A DNA stretch of 64,000 bases from Branchiostoma floridae (Eukaryota > Chordata > Leptocardii > Amphioxiformes > Branchiostomatidae): positions 22,324,726 to 22,388,725 of the forward strand of contig NC_049979.1 in the NCBI RefSeq assembly GCF_000003815.2, written 5' to 3'. This document shows, one piece after another, positions 46,901-55,900 of this stretch. The stretch's first letter is position 1; each line of letters opens with the position of its first letter. Under the pieces are notes generated by a model. The model had not been told where the DNA came from. It saw only the letters and a program-made list of their open reading frames with translations, and did no database searches. A program made the position numbers and the translations under genes.

Positions 46901-49900
46901 CATGTCATCTCCAAAATTGCATGTGCACTCTTGGGTTGACATCCGCCGATGTCCTCCAGACGAACTCTATTCCGGTAGCCTCAATCACTTCAGGTTCCAA
47001 CGTGGAAACAATTTGCGCAAAACCCGTGACGCAGACAATGTCACAGGGTCTGCGGAGGTGCCGAGGAGGAAGGGAAATGTTGACAGACTTGTTAGCAAAG
47101 TTATGCCGCGACCCAATCTTCGTAACGTATCCAGTAGCTGACCTCCGCCCCCACGTCCTAAAGTCAAGTGATCCTTATATTCCCACACTCAGGCGGCGGA
47201 GAAACCACATAAGTATGTCAGGGGTTTTCTGTCAATAACATTTAGTAGTCCCCGCTAATGTCATCAATTATCAGGGGTGTTTGGTGTTTTCCCCATTATC
47301 GTTATACGCTGTTGATAGGTGTATGGTTCAGACCCTTGCGGTGCGTAGTGGCACACAGGGCAGCAAGTTTCGTTATTGTTTCAGTGGCATGGTATATTTT
47401 CACAGGGAGGGGTTGCTAGCCCATCTCCGTCACGGGACCCCCATTCTATGTCTATTCCGAATGCCGTGTGCAGCCCCAACTGAGATGCTTAATACAGGAT
47501 TGAACCGTGGTCCCGGGCGCCATCGAATAGGAAGCAGCAGCTCAACTGTGTGATTGTAGCCTCTACCAGGCTCCGCGGATCGCTGGTCAAATAGTAGAAA
47601 TTGGACAAATAGTGGGAATAGTACGCTAGGGGAGTCGGCTGGCCAGAGGTGTCCGTGCGCCACCCGTACAGCGATCCGCGGAGCTAGTAGAGGCTAGTGC
47701 GACTGCTACCAGTTGAGTTACAGGGCTCAAGGGACAACCTGAGAGGTGTATATACAACGATAATTCTTCCAACCTCCTTAGAAAACTAAATCAAACGTGA
47801 GATGCTGTGGTTACCTTGATCTGTCCTGGTCTGTTCGTCTGTCCGCCCACCACCTCCGATGTATGCTGTCCTCCTCTGAAAGCCCAGGCCTCCAGGGCAC
47901 AGCCATTTGAAGTTCTCTGAGGTGAACAGAAAACGACACGCAACAAGATTTAGTAAAATGCAAATTGTAAATGGCCTCAAAGGTCCTCTTGTAATGCGCA
48001 CTCATAAAATTTCTTTTTGTCGTTTCGGCTTTTGTGAACTCCTTGCCGGCTTGCCAAAGTCCTAATATGAATCAAAGATGCACAACAACCAGTGGAAAAG
48101 ATATTTATTTTTATTGAAAGATTATCAAAGACAATCCAGTGTTTATGAATCAGTATCGCGGACAACTATGGTTGTATTACAATAAGTACAATGTCATTCA
48201 TACAGTTGTATACTCGGAATGGACGTCACTATTCGAGTGCAGCGTTCTCGACCGTTCCGTTGTTGTTGCCATATCTTATAGGTGATCGGCTGAGATGATA
48301 AACTCTACTCACGTGAGTTGGGATCGGGGCACCTCTCGCACTGAGGTCCCCAGCTTTCCCCGATGGTGCAGCAGCACACGTGTTTGGTGATGGAGAGTCC
48401 TGTCAGATCTACACCACACTCCCCTCTGTCCGTCATCTCTTTGTAACAACGTCCCCGTGACTCCGCTGTCGTACAAAAAAAACGTTACTAGCGCCAAGTT
48501 GTGTAATTAAAGATATGCTATTTTCTCTTAGACGATCTTTCATGACAACTGAAAATTTTCTAACGTAAGAAATCAACAAGTTTTCTTTATCATGTATAAC
48601 TCTAAGTAAAAGCGAGACAATGTTAACGTAATACTTTCCTGGCGCAGCATATTTATGTCAAGATAATGTTTATGAGATGTATATAGTAAAGCATTAGTAT
48701 GCATAACTGTATATTCACAATAGTAGATTTAGTTCATTAGAATTGATAGTTATCAGCAATACTGCTATGTATCAATGTTGCCGATCAGCAATAGCTTAAC
48801 TACCATGCATGCACACGTTGCTATTACAATTGTCACACAATATATATTCTTCTTCTGCGTTTCTGACTAGAAGGTTGGGTACTGATTTTGCTGCCATCTT
48901 GAGCTCGTACTCTTAGTATAAACGAGTTTTGATCATGATTATTTTGACGCCCTGAGATATGTTGTTCTTTTGACCATGATTACTTTGACGCCCTGAGATA
49001 TGTTGTTCTTCAGTGCCCTTGTGTTAGGCCCTGACCCAACCATGCAACCTTACATCCTGTAACCATGCCACATATGGCATCTTTGATAACATAAACCTTT
49101 ATCAATTTTATGCAACTTGCTTTCATTGAAGGACTGCCACGATGGACCACTTAAAATCGTTTCAAGAAAAAACTCCGATATCTTCTAGTATATTTCTGAC
49201 ACAATGCTTAACATCCCGTCGTTATCTTGTGCATGACTAAAGTTCTATTGAGTTAATGGTTTCCATTTTTGACGACATCTGCAACTTGTTCGCCTCTTTG
49301 TTAGCAAAGCGGATTATGAGACAGGTGTTTGTGCTAGCTTTATCTATCAGAGCAAAGTGACACAAAACTACAAGAAATGACGATAAAACCGTTCTATAAC
49401 AGCATCTTCAAGTCTTTCCGGACGTTCAATGAATCAGGACTTTTATCATAGAATCAGGGTAGAACCAATGATGTTGTTGTGTATACATCTGTGTCCTTGG
49501 CCACGGTCGATGCTAAGTACAACCAGGTTTGTAAGTACGCTAGGCCCCCGCTGGGCGTTTTATCCTCAGTGCTACAGTAGGCCATGTTACATAATTAGCC
49601 AACTAAAATAAAGAACAGAAGTAACATACCGATACATCTGGTGCCAGTGGCGTCCAACATGTAGCCCACACGGCAGCTGCAGTGGAAGCTTCCTGGGTTG
49701 TTGGTACACCGTCCGTTCTCACATAAACCCGGGAACGCCTTGCATTCGTCAATATCTGAAAATAATCCAATTAAGTCAGACTAGGATCCGTATATGTTTT
49801 TCACGGGAGTTCATTTCGCCTTGCCATGGCATGGTATTGGAGATTTTCGCTGTGTTTTCAGTTCGCAGTTGAAACAATTTTGTAGTAATAAGTTTATTGC

Positions 49901-52900
49901 AAGTTCTTATTCGAAGGCTAATTTCAAGCAACAGGGCGAAAGTGACTGAAGAGTAATGAAAGTTATGACTAGTTTGCCTAAAGCACTCAGTAACGTTAAC
50001 CCTATATTAGAACGCGTATTCGCGGTGTTGTGGTGAGGTCGTGTATTCATGTACATTCGACATTAACACCTTGGCCACGGTGCCACCTCCACAAACTGGA
50101 ACGTAAAAAGCTACAGAGTTCTACGAGTGTGATTTTTTGTGACCGATCCTTATCCCTACCAGACCTTCCTGATGTGTTACGGATAGTAGAATTCGGCAAA
50201 AAAAAAATACAGTTGCCCAAGGAGACCACTCAAGGGGCCTATAGAATCTTGTCTTTGTGGACAGGTGGTCACAATAAACAGGATTATTAACACTTGTGTT
50301 GATGGGAAAAAGGACACACCCAAAAGTGGTCACAAAAGTTGTACAAATAAAGTTTGACTGTAAGGTGAATAATTGACATTAAGAGTGAGTCCGTGGTAAG
50401 AATTGTATCTAACTGCGCTCGTAAATGATAGCGGTGGTGGCCAGCCTCCCCTGGAAAATTATTCTCCCTATCTAGGGGAGTTTTACAATTTTTCAGCCAG
50501 CGCTGTTAGTCTTGTGGAAACCCACATTCGTTGTTGACACACTTTGGACTCACCTCACGCTTCACCTGTGTACACATACCTCACACACCCCATACCTCAG
50601 AAGTACTTTCCTTTCCACTCTCTGCTCTTGTTGAAGGAAACAAACCACAGCCGTGAACTATGGCACATTTTATGACCCTTTATCTCACACACAGTGACAT
50701 ATTGACGCGAGTCCTATCTCGGCTTCTGCTACACAGTATAGGCAAAACAATAACATCGGAGCGGATGTTATAGCTTTGAATCTGTGCTCGTTGGTGGTCC
50801 TCAAGTGGTTCCCAAACAACTGTCCCTTACCACTCGTTCCTTTCCGGACGATTCGTCCTGCTTTCCCGGACCAACCGGATAGCCTGACAAATTTATAGAC
50901 TTGCCACTAAAACAGTTTTAAGTCAAGGTATGAAATGTGAATAAAGGCCTTATCTTTCGGCCAATAAAGTTGATAGATTCGTCTCGGTATCTCCTGCATA
51001 CCACTCGGATTGGGGAAGACTGTGAAAGACTTACCAGCGCAGCCCCCTGTTGTCTGGTTCCTCTGGTGTCCTGCTGGACAACCGTCAACTTGTCCTGCCG
51101 AGAATAAAGATGTTCCACTTCAATATAAATAACTCAATCAGAAAGGTTCATCAGTAATCTAGCTGAGTCGTTATTGTTGATTAAACAATGACGACTCAGC
51201 TAGTTTTATTGCAGAATGGTGAATCGTAGGTTACTATTGATATCATGTTTGACAGCAGCGGTTCAACAATTTCCAGCACGAAACGTTACGGCGTAGACCG
51301 TGGCACGATTTTAATGTTGTAGAATTTGCATTCAAGCTGAGACAGAGTGAACCGCTGACAATGAACTAAGACAGCTTCTTCCGTAACAAGAAGTAGGCAG
51401 AGGTTTTCGACGACGTTTGTACGACTATCCCAAGAATTCCTGCAGCTTGCGACGTTCGTGCGACGATCGCACGACGAACGTGACCGCGTCCAAACGTGTA
51501 AAAGCTACAACCCAAACATTACCTAACATATGTGGGCACATGAAGCAGGAGTCTCCCCAGCCTTTGCCGAAGGTCTTGCAGCATTCCGCCTGCGTCACCC
51601 TGGCCTTGCCCCCGAGAGGGTCCACGCACTGCCGACCCTTGATGTCTCCGTAACACATCCCGCGTACGTTCTGCTGTCCCACCACGGTCACTCCGGACAA
51701 GGACCCCTCTCCAGCCAGGGGGTCCGTGGACTGTTTGCCGAGAAGGCCGGAGCCTAAGGTAAAGATATAGCATTGAATATTGAGTTTTAAGCCCCTGTCA
51801 CACATTCAAAAACTTTCCACGACTTTGCTCCCCGTGACTAGCCCCCAAACAAGGTCGGTCCTGTGTTGGGTTGGGAGTAGCCTGACATCTGCCCTATTCT
51901 AGCTCCAATTTACCGGCCTCTGATTGCATCCTCTGAGTAGAATATGACTTTTTCCGACTTTTATTTTCAAAATTTATAGTCGGCTAGCGCAGACGACTTT
52001 TAAATCTAATCAAGACCAGTAGGTAACCTCGTCGAACAACTCTCAACCACAGAATTCGTATTCGTATGATGTTTCATCGGTGACGGTAATCGACATGGTA
52101 AAAAAGTGTTTAAGCATGCTATATCAATACTCAAAGTAAAGCGTTCAATAAGTGCCCCGAAGCCAATGTCACGTGACCTGAATGGACCAAAGGTCCCCGG
52201 CAGTCGGTGTCGGCCCCGTCTCTGTTGAGGGATGGTCGATGGGCCCGAACTTCTAGATGGTCTCTAGAAGACATTGTAGAAAATATTCCTCCTCAGGCCA
52301 TATACATTATTGCCCATTGGACGTCAGCAAAAGAGAGACGGGGGTCGATACCGACTGCCTGGCACCTTTGACACGTTGTCAACGTCACACTTCCGTTCAG
52401 GTCATGTGACATAGGCTTCGGGTCAATTCGACCCGAGAAGGATCAGAGGTCTGGTCGAAACCTTGTTGGTAAGAGCTTTATTTTTTTAAACAACACCTGT
52501 AGGTTAGTCTACTGGGATGAACTAGAGTAGACATGGCGAAGAACAACTTCCCCTGACCCCTCGTTCCTGCGTCTGTCGGGCACTGCGAAGGTCAACCTCA
52601 GACGGAACACGAGAACGCAGTCCATGTGGTCTATGTTTGATATACTGTCGAGGTAAATTGTGAAGAGTAATTGTGCTAGGGTCACATTTCCAACCCGGTG
52701 CCGGGTCGTTAAGGCTGTTGAGCGAAAAATAAATTTGCCATGTTTAATATATGAAAAAATATACATTGATTATGCCCATGACTACTTTCGTTACGTTTAG
52801 TATGTTTTGTTGTATTTTATACCATACTCCTGGTTCCCGCAAACTGCCCGGCCGGGCGTCGGTGACTCAGCAATAATATTACCCGAAAACATTAACGTTA

Positions 52901-55900
52901 ACATTACAAAGTTTCAGTTCAAATCAGCCGTTCTTAATAGACATTCTCGCGGGACAGGTTTGAGTTCAACGTTACTGCAGGCATTCGCTTGTAATATTTA
53001 ATCACGCCAGACCTCTACAGTTTCACGGGCCATAAAGACCTGATCTGACTCAGACACGGAGAGCCGTTCCAATTCTCCCGCCTACTTTGCTGCCTTTGGC
53101 AACGAGACAGAGTTTCATTTTCCTTTACGACGTGCATTCATGAGTCTCTCGAGAATTTCGGTGATACCAGGAGATAAAAGTCGAAAGGTCTTATACAGGA
53201 GGGGGCATTCCCCTAGTTTTTCTTGGCGATACTGTGTATACCAGTCACCTACACATGCAGCAGTCTGGCTGCTCCTGTCAACGGCTATCACTTGGATTGG
53301 TTGGAATCGTTTCTGACCGCAACGACTACCCGCCAAAGTAACTTCACAATATCAGTTCACCTGCCCTCAGCCTATCTCTGCCATCATAATTCAATTTGTG
53401 TTCGGGTTGATAAATGGCTTGTCCAGAGCACAGTCGTTCACAGGTATGCACAAGAGACACAGGGTAACGCCAAAGAACGCATTATTGTCTGGGCGGAACA
53501 TGATCAAGTGAGGATAGATTCTCCATGGTGCAATCTGTAAAAGCTTGCACACTAGTTCAAGATAACCAGGTTAATGCGAACCGGCACTGGGGGCAGTTTA
53601 CTCGGGACAGAAGGTGTTTTTGTAAGCTGACTATCATCCATCTCTGAAGACAATTTAGGATCCTCTCCGAGGCTCTTGTTTACCTAGAGGATCCTGCGGC
53701 ACGCGCGGGATTGATGCCAGACCCGGCGTCACTGCTGAAGGACAGCGCTTAACCGGCAGTTACACTCCCCGGGCAGAATCATATTTACGAGGAAAGCCAC
53801 TATTAAGGGTTTCGTCGCTCTTCTAACGAGATGAAACGGAGAAGTTATTGCAAGCTACAGTCCTTACTCCTACGGGCCACTTATTCTCAGTCGACTGAAC
53901 TCAAACGGACAAAACTTTGCCTTGCGATTAACTGTAGTAGGCTGTTGAAGAACATCTTCCTACTTGATGATGCGAGCAGAATTTTGGCCCTGTCGAAACC
54001 ACTCTTTCTACTACGGATACGCTCTGCTAGAAAACTAATTCATGGAAATTTAGGATTCAACAAAACTATTAACAGCTATCATATTACTCTGGTATGTCTT
54101 CCTGACTGATGTACTTGTACATAGTTAAGACGCGGTCACATACATCGTAGATGAAGGTCGTCGTACGATTTTGATCGCGGCCCGTACACGACACTCTCCA
54201 GCCTCGTAAATATGAGTGGCACGTGCATGACACTCTCCCAATAACATCATGAATTTACGATCGTACGACGATCGTACGGGGTATGTGACCGGGTCGTAAC
54301 GGCAAACTTCATTGCTGGGTTAATGCAGATTCAAGCCATTACCGTCAACTGCAAACCATTAAAAGGCAATCTAATGGTTAGACTGGAAATGATGAACCTT
54401 ACCCCCGACTTGTGCTGCCATGGGAAGCGCCACGCCTCCTGGTGACGACACCCTGAACCCGGCCAGCGACACCGTCCGTCCGTCCGGGAGGGTCACTGTT
54501 TGCTGCCTGCCACCTGTTCCCACTATCTGCGATACTCTGACTCCACTTCGCTGGTCCTCGTTCTCCCGCGTACCGGACCTCGCCCCACTGCCAGACAAAC
54601 CCTGCCTGTTAGTCAGACCGACAATCGTGACTTTTTGTCCCGGACGCAAAGGTACAGACTGCCCGGCTGTCGCACTGACGACTCGGTGACTTTCTCCCCC
54701 GACAAACGACACTGACTGACCCGGTGTCAGGGTGATCCGTTGACGCCCTTGGCCTTCTTGTAAGTGGGTTATTTGGCCATTCGATCCTAAAGAGACAGTT
54801 TGTCTCTGGCGACCGACAGAGTACAGCTGCCGACCTCCCGTTGAAGTGTACGCCTGTGCTTCGAACCCGTCGCCTCGCCTCTTTGGTTGGACCGGCCCAA
54901 GGGTTCGGTCCTCCGCCGTACCTGTCGGTCTCTGCCCGTCGGGTGATGAACCTGTTCTGCCCGTCGACTTGCCGTAGGACCGAGGCGCGATGTGGCACGC
55001 CACTCCTCGGTACCCGCTCTGGCAGCTGCAGCGGTTGGGACGCACACAGATCCCTCCATGTAAACACTTGAACGCACATCTTGCTGTATAGAAAGAAATG
55101 AAAGAGCAATCTTTTACCGGTCATTCCACATACTTCTAGATACTCTATAAGTAGCACTATCGCTAACGTCTTAGCTGACAAGCAGACTTATCAAATTAAT
55201 ATAGTCTGCGTGTTGGGTTTAGGAACAAATGTTGCTTTCAACAATGGGATATCGCACAATATCGTAATGAACAGTAACATTCGTGCCGTTGTCATTGAAG
55301 TTTGCTTTCTTTCTGTGTTAGTCAACATTGACCAAACAGCACTTTCTTAGAAGCGCGCTAACTTCAAGTCATGTCGCATATACTGCCTAGCAGGCAGCTT
55401 TCCGTGTCAAAAGTCGGAGACACATGCTCTTTGTTGTTGTGAGAAGCACACGGAAAATCCCTAGTGTTGGCAATAAGCCAGAAATCTGATAGCAGATGTC
55501 TTTATCCAACGACGGCTCTGTCTGTCTATCCCGCTACGCAACCTACTGCGACACGCGTAAAAACATAACATCAGCGCAAAGCGTGGTGTACCTCCTCGCC
55601 TAAACGTGACAGTTGGTCTGAATGGTTTATGAATAACCGGCGAAAGGTCAGTGGTCGGGCAAGAAATAGCACAGGAGCTGCAGCACCCTTGACCGTCTGA
55701 TTTATCTCTTTGCTTATATGGGCTTCCTGCCGTAAATATGGAAGATAAAAACCTTCGACAAAGATAGGATAGTGTAAACCGTCGTCTCTGTGTGATAGGG
55801 TAGCCCAAGACTTTCTGTCCTGCATGTGGAACAAACGACGAGGCAAACTGAAACTCTCATATCCGCGCATATTCTAGATCAAGAGCCAAATCCATATCTC

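Noticed and set aside
46330-47240. Several 70-120-residue frames in the LTBP intron between exons 8 and 9
   Set aside because: Checked for a missed hinge or EGF exon; no cysteine pattern, no Pro-rich stretch on the minus strand.
51517-51760. Long frames on the plus and other minus frames over LTBP exon 4
   Set aside because: Shadows of the TB1 exon, explained by GC-rich coding sequence.
54609-55181. 190-residue minus-strand frame overlapping LTBP exon 3
   Set aside because: Off-frame shadow of the true exon 3 frame, which has the EGF cysteines and matching splice phases.
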